Assembly (NCBI GenBank): GCA_043228905.1 | Contig: JBHGNT010000013.1 | Span: forward strand, 10,664,001 to 10,728,000 | DNA length: 64,000 bases | Direction of reading: 5' to 3' | DNA from: Azolla caroliniana | Taxonomy: Eukaryota > Polypodiophyta | Part shown: piece by piece, positions 22,553-33,822 of the stretch | How positions within the stretch are numbered: position 1 is the stretch's first letter | How the letters are laid out: each line of letters opens with the position of its first letter | Made by a program: the position numbers and the translations under genes | The notes under the pieces: generated by a model | Seen by the model: only the letters and a program-made list of their open reading frames with translations | The model's database searches: none | What the model was told of the DNA's origin: nothing

Positions 22553-23613
22553 TGTCGTGAAGCTTCCGAGCCATAGTGAGAAACCGGGGAATATCGGAAG
22601 AATCGGCGGAGTGCATCATGTGCACTTAACCTTGTAAAAACATGTGAATAATAGGGGTGCCTTTATGGCGCCGAGTAGGAGTCAAGTCGGGACAGCGAAT
22701 CCCATGTATCATAGGATTTATCCCACATGATCACGCGGCCCTCACCTTGTTCTATAAAAGGGAGGGTGCGTTTCTTGTACAAGGGTTCCCACCTGTTGGG
22801 TCCCAAACAGTTTTGTTCCTCATTGTTCCCCTTTGTGGGTTCCATTTTTGGTGTTACTAAACTTTTGTGTATAACGTCTATTTCTATCTTCTCTTCATCT
22901 TGGTGTGTGTGTTGTCTCTATTTTCTGTTAGGGTTTCGGTGCCATCTGTGTGCGTGCATAGGTGGTGTGTTCAGTTGTGGTAGGCGGCGTGCGGGCTGTC
23001 TACGCCTTCCCTGAATTCCTGTTTGTTGGCTCTCAGCACTCCACGATCCGGTATGTCTCTCTGTGTGTGGGTGTTGGCTTCTGTCACTTGTGAAGAGCCC
23101 GCGCGCTAGGTGGTTCGTTGGCAAGTTTCCCTCCTTGGCGCACAAGACCCAACTCAGTTCAGCGAGCCCGTGCGCTCCCTGAAGGCGGCTTGGCTCAGGA
23201 GGCGGTCGTTCTAGAAGAGGCGTGCCCTCCACTAGGGTCCCTTCGCACGAACAAGCCCGAGAGCTCCCCGACCGGCCCTAGGATGCAGGCTCCCTCTTCC
23301 TCTCCGGGTGGAACTGGCGTCGCAGCGAGCATCGGGTGTGTATGTGTGTGTGTGCGTGCGCAGGCGCAGTTAACCGGGCCGTGTCCCGAGCCTCTTTTGG
23401 GCCCCTTGTACATACGGGCAAAAGGGGCGGCAATGACGAGGGCGCGCTCTCTCACTTCCTATACCGATCACGTCCGGAGAGTATCCGGGATCGAACCGGT
23501 CAGCAATGCGGCAAGCTCCGAAGGATTCGGGTTCCCGGAAACTCCTCCCTTCCTGGTCCATGACCCCAATGGTCCCGCTCGGATCCAACATGCAAGCATG
23601 GATTACCGTGACA
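22553..23613 (+). repeat. 3' LTR of element E
   Basis: 1,061 bp, uninterrupted. It contains TATAAAAG near 22754 and a TG-rich run near 23340. It serves as the reference for what F interrupted in the 5' LTR. Confidence 0.85.
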
Positions 23614-23727
23614 ACGGGCGTGAGTGATCATGTGTAGTCCTCACAAGGAACCCGAACACCAACAGGCATGAGAGACCATGTCGGTTCTCGCCGAGAGTTG
23701 GAACACGAACACCAACGGGCATTTCGG

Positions 23728-24768
23728 TGCCGGATCGTTGCCGGAGTCGGGTGGGAACCGTCGGGGTTTTGGACTAGGAGGAGGAACAATTTGAGACGAG
23801 TTTAGTTATGAATATGAATCGATTATAAGAAAGAGAGATTGAAACTTGCGAATCCCACAAGTATATTGTATTAGATTAACCAATATTAAGATAAGAATAT
23901 GAATTTAGATTGAAAGATAAGGATATAGAAACCTCGTGAATCCCACAAATATAGTTTATTTATTTTATTAATATTTAAAACTCTAATAATAAATTAGAAT
24001 AGATTGGAAGAGAAAGATATAGAAAACTTGTGAATCCCACAAGCATGGTTTATTTTATTAATCATTATTTTGAACCCTAATGATTTTTCATCCATAATTT
24101 TCTCTCCCCTTATTACATTGTGCTCCCATCCTTATATAGTGATGAGAGAATCTTAATAATCCATGCTTTTTCTCTAACTATGGACTCTATGCTTTCTCTA
24201 TCTATAGACTATATGCTTTCTCTAACATGCTTTTTCTAACCTCATGCGTTTTTTATCGACTATAGTGTTTATTCACTCTAGATGTGCATGTGTAGCTTTT
24301 TTCTATCATGCGTTTTTCTTCTAAGTAAAACTTTTTCCTAGAAAATATGTGTGAAGTAACCTTTAACAGTTATGATGTGTTAGTGTAATGGTAAGGTTTC
24401 AAATTATTAACATAGAGGTGCAAGGTTTGAATTTTACCCTATGCATGTAATATATATTTTAATATTTCTTTCTTTTTCTTCATATTGCGAAATGCCCTCA
24501 AAATAGCCCCCTTTCCATTATGTTCTAAGTTACATCTTATAGGCTACTCTTAGTACATCTTATAGGCTACTCTTAGCGTGGTGGGTGTTTTCCCGCTCCA
24601 ATTAGCTCTTCTAATTATGGGGGCTTGGTAGGGACCTAATTTGGGTGTGGTCAATGTGACCCTGGTTAGGTGGGGCCTTGGTTAGGATCCGTGGTAATAC
24701 CACAATATTAAATATTGAATCGGTTACTTTATAAGTTTAACACGTAGTGTACGAAATACACTACGACA
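23728..24768 (-). repeat. LTR-like segment of the G1 LTR family inside D
   Basis: It shares GGAACCGTCGGGGTTTTGGAC-type sequence with the G1 LTR near 10492-10515, and a tRNA-like stretch near 24375-24435 in the same relative orientation. Its right end CTACGACA resembles the G1 LTR terminus. D's tandem repeats are on both sides, so it was inserted into them, probably as a solo LTR. Boundaries are approximate and no target duplication could be matched. AT-rich (23800-24500) and otherwise featureless. Confidence 0.5.
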
Positions 24769-25691
24769 ACGCGAGCGACCATGTGCATTCCTCACAGGGA
24801 ACACGAACACCAACGAGCATGAGAGACCATATCGGTCCTCGCCGAGAGTTGGAACACGAACACCAACGGGCGTGAGCGACCATGTGTGGTCCTCATAGGG
24901 AACTGGCACATGAACAGCAGCGGGCATGAGCAACCATGTTGGTCATCGTCGGGATCTGGAACACGAACAATAGCTAGAGTGACCAACCATGTGCGGTCCT
25001 CACCGGAGACTAGAACATGAACAAGAGTGAGTGACCATGTGTGGTCCTCATCGGGAACTGGAACACAAACGGGCGTGGGCGACTATGCGGCCCTCACCGA
25101 GAACTGGAACACAAACAGACGTGAGCGACCATGCGGCCCTCTCTGAGAACTGAACACGAACGGGCGTGAGCGACCATGCGGCCCTCACCGAGAATTGGAA
25201 CACGAACAAACCTGAGCGACCATGTGGCCCACACTGAGAACTGGAACACAAACGGACGTGAGCAATCATGCGCTAGGGAGAAACCTATGCAATCCGCCCC
25301 AAGAAGGTGAGCGGTTGTGACCCCCACCGAAACTACAAGGTGACCGATCGATCAGTCCTCGCCAACAAAAAGTGGTGCGAGACTTGAACTATAACGAAAA
25401 TGCAGTGCAAGCGAGCAATGATCCGATCCCCACCATGAAAGTGAGTGGTTGTGACCCCCATCTGAACTGGGAAGGTGAGTAATCAAAAGCACTCATCACC
25501 AAAACCGTGACGCACAATGATACCTAAAAATGATGACAAGTAGTGTTGATGACAATGATGGATGGGCGAAGAGGTGCATAAAATGATGACGTCGAAGATA
25601 AGGATGTTGATGATGGTAATTCTAAAAGCAAGGACAATGATGATAGTAACTCTTGAAGCAAAGGTGATGACGAAGACGAAGGGATTCAAAC
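24769..25691 (+). repeat. Element D interior, tandem repeats and tail
   Basis: From 24769 to about 25270, roughly nine diverged units of 55-65 bp carry GTGAGCGACCATGYG, GTCCTCACCG, GAACTGGAACACGAAC. The following 400 bp to the LTR is non-repetitive and non-coding, ending in GATGACGAAGACGAAGGG. The only frames are repetitive peptides on the minus strand. Confidence 0.75.
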
Positions 25692-26163
25692 TGTCACAGA
25701 CACACCAAGCGCGAACTAGGATGGAGCATAGATGATGGGGCTACGAGCGACGGATGAACTTGGCGCTAGATATGACGAGGCTAGGAACTCTAGATGTTGT
25801 GAGCGACATGAGGGCATGAAAGCGGAAATAAATATCAAGGATACAAAGATGAGGCGAAACAAGAATACTAGATTGATGTGTCAATGACTAGTGTTGAATC
25901 CCTTGAAAGGGACCAAGGAGGTTACAAGTATTTATACTGTGAGTTGAAGTACATGCATTAGAATATTCTTGAGAATATTTTGGAGAATATTCTAGAACCC
26001 ATTAGAACTTTCTAAAAAACTCCTAGAACGTGAATAGATATTCTATGAAGATATACATCACACAATTATGTACTTGGATGTGTTGGTTACAATATAACAC
26101 TTGACTATAATACAAGAGGTCAAGAGTTCAAATCTTGACATAATTGTTGTCATGTCTATCACA
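25692..26163 (+). repeat. 3' LTR of element D
   Basis: 472 bp, TGTCACAGACACACC...TCTATCACA, followed by the TSD cttcc (26164-26168). It matches D's 5' LTR apart from the solo LTR there. Confidence 0.85.
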
Positions 26164-26168
26164 CTTCC

Positions 26169-27098
26169 TAGGATTGACAACTTACTAGACCAATTAGGAC
26201 AATCTAGATATTTCACATCCTTGGACCTGCCTTCCGGCTACTAGCAGATTCCCTTACGCAAAGAAGAAAAGCACAAAACAACTTTTCGAACACAACACGG
26301 GGGCTTTAACAGTTTAGGCGCATGCCATTTGGACTATCAGATGCTAGCAACACATTTCAGAGCATGGCAAACAGTATTTTCCAAGCCTTGATTTTTCAAG
26401 GTGTTGTTTTTGTCTATCTAGATGACATATTGATTCACACATATAGCTGGCCAAAACACATTCAGATATTACGTGAAGTCCTCCTCCGCATTCAAAAATA
26501 CAACCTACAATTGCAATTCAGGAAATGCAAGTGGGGTGCAACAACACTACGATTTTTAGGGTTCATGATATCAGAACAAGGAATACAACTAGATCCAAAG
26601 ACGACACGAGCTGGCGCGGAATATCCGAAGCCATCCAACATCAAGTCCCTACAGAGTTTTCTAGGATTAGTGAATTTTTCACTAAGGTTTGTTCCCCGTC
26701 TAGCAATAATTACAACTCCTTTACGGAACCTATTAAAGAAGGATCAACCATACCAGTGGATTGAGGAGTGCGATAAACATTTTCAGACAATCAAACCATT
26801 AATTACCTCAGCAACAACATTAGCATTCCTTGATTTCAACAAGATTTTCCATCTACAAACAGATGCTTCCAATTTTGGAATTGGGGCAGTCCTTTTGAAT
26901 CAAGATGACAATGATAGTTGGCGCCCGATTGCCTACATTAGCCGCGCATTAACAAAATCAAAGCAAAATTATTCAACAACTTAAAAAGGAGTTTTTAGCC
27001 GTAGTATGGTCGTTTCAGAAATTCCATCCATACCTACACGGCACAATGGTGCAAGTGGAGACAGATCATCAGCCATTGATAGCCGAGCTTCCGAATAT
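26169..27098 (+). pseudogene. Gypsy element G2, 3' part: RT and RNase H
   Basis: It resumes the RT broken at 12446 (LPRIDNLLDQLGQSRYFTSLDL). An open frame at 26322-26984 has MPFGLSDASNTFQSM, VFVYLDDILIHTYSW and an RNase H start (LQTDASNFGIGAVL). After a frame change, KEFLAVVWSFQKFHPYLHG and VETDHQPLI follow to about 27098. The sequence then changes abruptly to copia coding on the other strand. Integrase and 3' LTR are missing. Confidence 0.8.
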
Positions 27099-30000
27099 AG
27101 GTGTTGAACTTTTGATACCACATTCTCGGTGCTTGTTTGAGGCCATATAGGCTCTTCTTCATTCTACAGAAGAGGTAACCTTGATCCCCCATCGCCGTGA
27201 AGCCTACTAATTAAGACATGTAAATGTCTTCGTCCAAGTCTCCATGTAGGAATGTCATCTTTACGTTCAGTTGCTCGAGCTCTAGGTCTGTTGTCACCAC
27301 GACTTCGAGTAGGAGCCGAAGGGTGGTCATCTTGACTACGGGCAAGAAGATCTCGTCATAGTCAACCATGTGTTCTTGTTTGAATCCCTTGGCGACGAGC
27401 CGAACTTTATATTTAAGCTTCTCCAAATCGGATACACATTTGTATTTGAAGACTCATTTGCAAGGCAACGGCTTCCTTCCAGTTGGTAGTTCACTGTTCG
27501 ACCAACTCCCATGTCTTGTTCGTATGTATTGAATCCATCTTAAATCTCATGGTTTGTAGCCATGTGTTGGCATCTAGCACAACTATAGCTTCCTCGTAGG
27601 AGCTTGGTTCACCTACGTCCATGTAGTTTATGTATTCGAGGCCCGGTTGATAAAACTTTGTTGGTCTTTGGATTTGTCTGAATCTCCTGGGTGCTGAAGT
27701 GTTCGGTTCAGATTCTTTGATCGGCGTTGTCAGCTGATTGGCATTACTTAAACCTTCTTCAAGAGTCTTGTCGGATGACTCACCCTTGCAATAGGATTTC
27801 GGACTCCCCTTCTTCAGGATCGATTGACAGAGGATCCGAGGACTTGGCCAAGTTGATTTGGCTTTTCGTCCCCTTAGCCTTATTGGGGGTGATGGTCGAA
27901 TCGACTCTGTCTCTTTCAACTCTTTCATTTTCGACTTGACACTTCTTGGTTTTGATTTTTTCGACTCTAGTCGATTCGGCTTTGCGTCGATTGGCCAATT
28001 CAGCTCTTGCCAATCTCTTAGCCAATTCTATTTCGATTAATGGACCTCTTGCCGATTCGGATTCGGCAGGGCCTCAATCAATTTTGACAGTTTGTCGAAT
28101 CTCCGATTCGGCCCAGTCGATAGGCCCCTCTATGACAAATCTGTCAAGGTCAAATGAGACCTTTTGGCCGATCTTTGGCTGGCTCAATTGGTGAGTATTG
28201 AGTCTTCATAGAAGACTACGTCACTGCTTCAGATCAATTTCTGGTTCTCTGAATCCCATAGTCGATAACCAAAATCCCCGTCGGTTCTATAACCAAGAAA
28301 TATACACTTAAGTGCATGGGATGCCAACTTGGTCCTTTTCTCCTTGGGGATGAATGCATAGGCTTCACATCCGAATATACGGAGCCTGTCGTAGGTCGGC
28401 TATTTGCCAAACCATAGTGCATGTGGCACTTCGAACTGGATTGCTCTCAATAGCGACAAATTTATCAAGTATACTACCATCTGCAATGCTTTGGCCTAGA
28501 ATTCCAACTTCAATCTGGATTGTTGGAGCATTGATGTCACCCTCTCTTGGATCATTCGATTGACTAGTTCTGCCACGATGTTTTGCATGGGCGTATAGGG
28601 AACGGTCTTCTAATGTCAAATCCCTTTTCGGACAAGTACTGCTTGAAGGCTCGGGAGGTGTATTCCCCTTCGTTGTCAGACTGGAGTGTCTTCACTCAGT
28701 GTCCTAATCGGTTTTCCACTTCGGCTAATCACCAAGAGAAGACCTTGAGCGCTTTGTCTTTCAACATAATCGAGTAGGCCCAAACCTTCTGTGTACAATC
28801 ATCGACGAATGTGATGAAGTATCGGGAGCCTCCTGGAGATTTTTCAAGCATCGTCCTGCAAATGATAGTGTGCACTAGCTCTAGGGATTGTTGTATCGTC
28901 TCGTAGTGTAAGAGTGCAGACTTCGGGTCTGTTTCTGTTGTAAATCAACGCTTCGATTCACCTTCTCCACTCGGCCACAACCGAGTAAGCGCGAATCAAT
29001 GGAGCAGAAAATAGGAACCACAGAGAGAAACAAAAACGCGAACACACAAGGATTAACGTGGAAAACCCTAGACGGGAAAAACCACGGGAGTACAAGACTC
29101 CAAACCAACACTATACAGAGAAGTATACAATGGCGAGCTGCAAGGCGACGACCTTGAGCTCGCTGTCCTCGCCACAGGAGGCGGAAATACAAAGAGGCGT
29201 CGTCCTCTTCCTCTCTCACGCTCTATCTCTCTCTCTCTCTCTCACGGCTGCTCCCTCTTCACTCCTCTTGAGTGGAAAAACAGAAAAATGATTAGCAACA
29301 CCAAAACTATTTGCCCTAAGTCATATTTATACATATATGACTTTGGGGCTATTTACAACTATAGCCTCAGGGGGCCCTTAGCAGACATATTCACGGACAT
29401 GTCCCTGCATCCGGATCTCTCTCCGGGTACATTCGTCATCCGGCTCCGAAGTCGGGGTCTTCATCATCCGGTTCCGAAACCGAAACCGGGCTTGTCGGCA
29501 TTCATCTCCGACATCCGACCATCCCATCCGAAGGGACCGTAATCCCAACAGTTTCCCGAAACAACAATGCTCGTTGAAGTTGGTCTTTGTCTAGAGTTTG
29601 GGGATGTAGCCGATCACCATTAGCAGATCTAGTTCGACATGGGACATGTGGTCGAGTCAGCCATGCCATAAGTTCGAATTCAACGATTTGGCTATGTTCA
29701 TGGCCCCTTCTGGACTGATCGTCATCATTGGGTACAAGTTATTGTGCTTGTATCCGCATCCGATTTTCCGGTTTCCCTAGCTGATCGTCCATGTCGACTT
29801 AGTGAGAGTCATTCAGTACCCGCCTTTGGCTAGAATGCTAATGGAGACCAGGCTCCTTTTAAGCTTGGGTACATGCCAAACATGGTGCAGGATGATCGTA
29901 TTTCCATTTGGCAATCGAATTGGTACTTCATCGATTCTGGCAAGTTTGCATTCCCACCCATTGCCTAGTCAAACAGTGCCATCAGCTCTGGCCAAATAGT

Positions 30001-31046
30001 CTAAAAACCATTCGATATCTGGGGTCACGTCAAATGTGGCACCGGAATCTAGTAGCCACATTCATGTGTCTTGCACACTAGAAAGGACTTCTCTGATCAT
30101 TGAGTCCTCCAAAGAGATGATTTCTCCTTATCAAGAGTCAACAACATTGATTTGGTTGTTGACTGGAGAACGGTTCGAGTCGGATTGTCCTTGTGTTCGA
30201 TCGAATCGCCGACCATTCTCCTTTTTCTTTATCAACTAGCAATCGAAAACTTTGTGACTAGTCTTTCTACAATATGTGTAGAAATCACTTGATCAACTAT
30301 TCCTCAACTTTGACCGAGTTCGATCTTCCCTCCTTCTCGGCTGACTGGTGTTTCGGCCGGTTCTTTCAGCTAGTTCGTCTGATCGACTCCGTCAAGTATT
30401 GTTCTCTCAATCAGTCAGTTTGTCTGATCGACTCAGTCGAGTACTGGGCTTCTAACGAATCATCGATGGTGAGTCCCATCAATTTTCACCAAATGTCCTC
30501 AGTGAGGACTTGTCCGATTGTCTCGTCCAAATTGAGATTTGGACAACTATTGGCGAAGGTCGTGTAGAATACCTCCCAACTCGTTGGCAAGCTCGAAAGG
30601 AGGGCAAGGGCTTTAACTTCTTTATCGAAGTTAATCCCTTGAGAGGAGAGTTCAGACAACACCCGACTGAATGTGTTGATGTGGGAGGTCGGTGCATCTA
30701 TATCTCTCATCTTCATTTTGAATAACTGTTGAATCAATATTAGCTTCGATGAGGATGATTTTTTCTCGTAAATGGCCTAGAGTTTCTCCCACAAAGAGAA
30801 TTTTGTCGTCTCCTTTGCCATGCTGAAATAGATGTTCTCAGTCAGATGCATCCAAATGGTCAATCTTGTTATCTCATCCATAGATCTCCATTCTTCAGTA
30901 GACATTGAAGTTGGCTTGGTATTGTGCCGAATGGCTTCAACTTGTCGTTGGATGATAAGAGTATCTTGCATCATCTCTTTCCAGAGGGCGAAGTTATTCC
31001 CGCCGAACTTCCGGATTTCCACATTTGTGTCGGACTGTGTCGCCAT
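27099..31046 (-). pseudogene. Copia element H gag-pol, decayed
   Basis: Read right to left: gag from 31046 (MATQSDTNVEIRKFGGNNFALWKEMM) to about 30486; gag/protease remnants; integrase pieces near 28620-28780; integrase-RT linker at 27928-27491 (EEAIVVLDANTWLQTM); RT at 27426-27211 (VRLVAKGFKQEHMVDYDEIFLPVVK, followed by the LHGDLDEDIYM region) and KKSLYGLKQAP-like sequence down to about 27110. The YVDD box, RNase H and 3' LTR are missing. Many stops and shifts. A solo LTR at 28936-29550 interrupts it. Confidence 0.8.
28936..29550 (-). repeat. Solo LTR of a copia family related to F
   Basis: 615 bp; minus-strand ends TGTTGGGATTACGG...GATTTACAACA, flanked by the TSD gtttc (28931-28935 and 29551-29555). 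It shares CTCGGTTGTGGCCGAG and the GTTTTCC-GTGGTTTTTCCC segments with F's LTR. A CT-rich run lies near 29225-29250. Confidence 0.85.
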
Positions 31047-31159
31047 TTTCTAAAAGTAGATGTTGTTGACCTAGTCGTTTCTCTCAGCCAGATAACTTCT
31101 TTTTCAGCTTTCTATTGTTCATTGCCGCCAAACAACAAGGCCACTCTGATACCACTTGT

Positions 31160-31443
31160 TGTCGATAATATGTAGAAGAAGATGTGAGAACTTGCAAGTT
31201 AGTGTGTCAAGCAAACAACATGTACACGACAAAAAGACAAAGTATGCATAGTAAACAAGAAGCAAGATAGACAATGGAAGCTCTAATGGAAGCTCTATTA
31301 TTCTCTTCTATAACTATTATTCTCTTCTATAACTCTCTCTCTCTCTTCTACAATGATACAGTCGGGCTTATATAATCTAGCCCTAACTTGTGAGCGTGTT
31401 CACATTAAGGATACAAAGTAGGAGCCGGTCTTTTATGCCAACA
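31160..31443 (-). repeat. Probable 5' LTR of copia H
   Basis: The iMet PBS (complement GCTCTGATACCA-like, CTCTGATACCA at 31144-31154) lies just left of it. The minus-strand LTR would run TGTTGGCATAAAAG... to ...TATTATCGACA, 284 bp, with a TATATAAG box near 31370. The outer boundary is set by the TGTTGG start and is not confirmed by a target duplication. Confidence 0.55.
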
Positions 31444-32235
31444 AAAGGTCGGAATTAAAATCTAAAAACTCCTTCCCAATCCTTGTGACAAAGCCTTCAT
31501 ACTAATGTGTTGGGTTTCTGTGAGACGGCTCAGTGACAAGCTAAATGCCGATTTTGCCAAATTCATGTAATTTTGTCATCTAAGCTTGAAATTCCATGCC
31601 AAACATTCTGATGTGCGTCTTGTTTGATCACGATTAGTAAACAAGAATTTTCACAAGATAATTAAAATTTTGTAATTAATAATATGTTCACGAGAGCATG
31701 TGAACAGAACGAGAAAATCCACGACTCCGTTACATGGAGTGATCAAGAGATAAAATAAAATGGAATAAGTAGATAGGAATATATGGATAAAAAATGATTT
31801 CGAGTAGAGCTCCAAGGGGGGGGGGGGGGGGGGGGTATCTTCAAGTTCTTGCACGCCCTCTTAATTTGTAGCCCTTGAGCTTTCTATAAATTCCCCCAAA
31901 TAAAAATAGTGGTTGCTTTTTTATTTTAGCATCCACCATGCTTTTTTCCACTTACATGCCCTACTTTTCCTCTAATGCATGATTCTAGCAAAAGTCAGAT
32001 GTAATGTCCATCTTTGCATTCATTCATCCACTTAATCTCCTATAACCCAAGTTGGACAAAACCCTTGACCTCTCGCTCATATCACAAGCTTTTACCAATT
32101 GAGCTAAGACTTTTTATTATTTTGAAAAGTATCTCTTTTTATTATTTGTCATTACTATAACATTGCTCTATCATTCAACCATTTTCTTATTCCTAGTTTA
32201 AGTTATTTCCTCCTATAGGATCCCCACATCAAGAC
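31444..32235. other. Non-coding spacer with poly-G run and tRNA-like relic
   Basis: No gene seen. An uninterrupted run of 20 G occupies 31816-31835. A minus-oriented tRNA-like relic lies near 32050-32110 (box A-like TTAGCTCAATTGGT, degenerate box B). Confidence 0.6.
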
Positions 32236-33352
32236 ATTGCGATGAACTAGGCCCTCAAGATCAAAGATGTGTAAATTCACTTGGCTCCATCAATGTTGTA
32301 GTTGACCAACGAGATGGTGAAAAACTGCATTGGCAGTCTCGCACATAAGTATGGCACCCTTTAGATTGCCATAACAACAAGGTAAATTCCCTTGAATTTT
32401 TTTTACTTGCAATCCATGTTGATGGTCGAGAAGAACCATATGTGGTCAAAAAGCATAACATCTTATGGAAGCCTGTTATATACACAGGGGTCTTATTCAA
32501 GGTCACAACCGTGAAATTTGGGGGAGGAACTATTGAGGAAGAGGTGGACAAAGTCCACAACAATTGGATATGCAAAGGTGGAAGCAACTGAGGGAATTCT
32601 GCCATAAGAGGAGCTTCAACCAGCATGCATCAACCCAACAAATCTAGTGTTAGTATTGTGGAAAGCCTTGGCCACTCTAAAGGAGAGTTTTGGAAGAAGA
32701 AGAATGACTCAACCACCTCACCTTGACGACAAATGAACTATGGTGCGATGGTTGGCCAAGATCACAAAGTGCCAATGCTTGTCATGCAACAGCAAATGAA
32801 TAACATGAAAATGAGTACTTCCTAACTTGATGACTTTTGGCTCATGGACTCATGAGCCTCAAATCACATGATGAGCCATCAACAATGATTCATGAATCTA
32901 AGGAAACTAAGAGATCTGGCTTGGTGGAGACCAAGGATGACTCCACATACACGATTGAGCAAATGGGAGATGTGGCCTTTACCAATCACGATAACAAGGG
33001 CTACATCAATGACGTACTACATGTCTCGATGATCACAAAAACTTTAGTCTTTCTTGGCAAAATTGTCAAGCAAGGAATGCATTTACGATCAACTAGGCAA
33101 GTTGTTTCATTGAGGATAAGGGCAAGCTTAATGCTCATGCAAGAAGACAAGGTCACATGTTTACCCTCAACGTCACTAAGGTGAACACAACAATGTATGG
33201 AAAGGGACTAAGGACATCATATTGACATTCATATCAAGAGAAAAGGGACAAAAATGAAGAGAGGGAGAGAGAACTTGGTCTTATAATTCACCTTGGAACA
33301 ATTTCTTGGGGATAGGATTAATTTAATCAAGACTAGAAAACATCTAACTATA
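32236..33352 (+). pseudogene. Copia element I, 5' half (gag and pre-integrase), decayed
   Basis: A decayed gag knuckle (YCGKP..HSK) lies near 32650. An open frame at 32837-33184 resembles the protease-to-pre-integrase part of copia elements (TIEQMGDVAFTNHDNKGYINDVLHV, then FLGKIVKQGM). It is interrupted at the TSD gcttg (33353-33357) by chromovirus B and continues at 40443. Confidence 0.7.
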
Positions 33353-33357
33353 GCTTG

Positions 33358-33822
33358 TATTAGAGATTAAGTACTAAAGTAAGCATAAAATAAGGATATA
33401 TCAATGATAGATCTAGAAAGAATAGAGAGAAAAGAGAGAAAGAAGGGTGCCGATCCACCCGACCACCCCCGAGCGAAGGGATCGAGACGGACTCGAGCCT
33501 CGATCGGCGTCCCATACCACCGCCTTGGCGTCGAGTCGTACCTGGACGATAGCGCGCTTGCTACAAGAGTCGTTCCACTCACGGACAGAGTCTCGACGTA
33601 GTCAATGCATGCCCAAATGAGGGTAGCTAGGCCTCTTATTTATAGTAATTCTCAAGGCCCCCAGCCATGTTCACACTTGGCCTCATGGGTTGTCTCAATC
33701 CCGAGGATTAAAAGTAATCCTCCCCTTCTTTAGACTCTTTGTTTAACCCTCACACTTATCCACGTGTATAGAATACTACGACAATTCTCACCACGGGATA
33801 TTATATGGTCATGCCCGTAACA
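33358..33822 (-). repeat. 3' LTR of chromovirus B
   Basis: 465 bp. The complement of the polypurine tract (TACTCCCCCTCTTT) follows at 33823-33836. Confidence 0.95.

Larger units (their letters stand above)
13550..23613 (+). mobile_element. Element E: non-coding LTR retrotransposon with tRNA-Trp PBS
   Basis: The 5' LTR (13550-13745 plus 18946-19792, 1,043 bp once F is removed) and 3' LTR (22553-23613, 1,061 bp) share the start TGTCGTGAAGCTT and the end ATTACCGYGACA. The interior (19793-22552) has a PBS, a polypurine tract AGTGGGGGCGGA before 22553, and no long frame. The LTR start and PBS match those of G1, suggesting E is a non-autonomous relative mobilised by G1-like proteins. The LTRs differ at several percent of sites by eye, so E is clearly older than copies A and B. 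The target duplication is not clean (AATGG before, ACGGG or AACGG after), perhaps because the target was itself a repeat. Confidence 0.8.
12452..26163 (+). mobile_element. Element D: non-coding LTR element carrying nested insertions
   Basis: It is bounded by direct LTRs (12452-13378, enlarged by a nested solo LTR, and 25692-26163) and by the 5-bp TSD cttcc (12447-12451 and 26164-26168); RT coding of G2 continues on both sides. Without nested elements its interior is only about 1.2 kb, made largely of degenerate tandem repeats, with no gag or pol. No standard TGG-type primer-binding site follows the 5' LTR (TTATCCTCCCC... instead). It looks like a non-autonomous element whose helper is not visible here. 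Confidence 0.8.

Noticed and set aside
24769-25270. Possible CRISPR-like array
   Set aside because: The units are directly adjacent, diverged and without unique spacers, inside a plant LTR element; it is a minisatellite.
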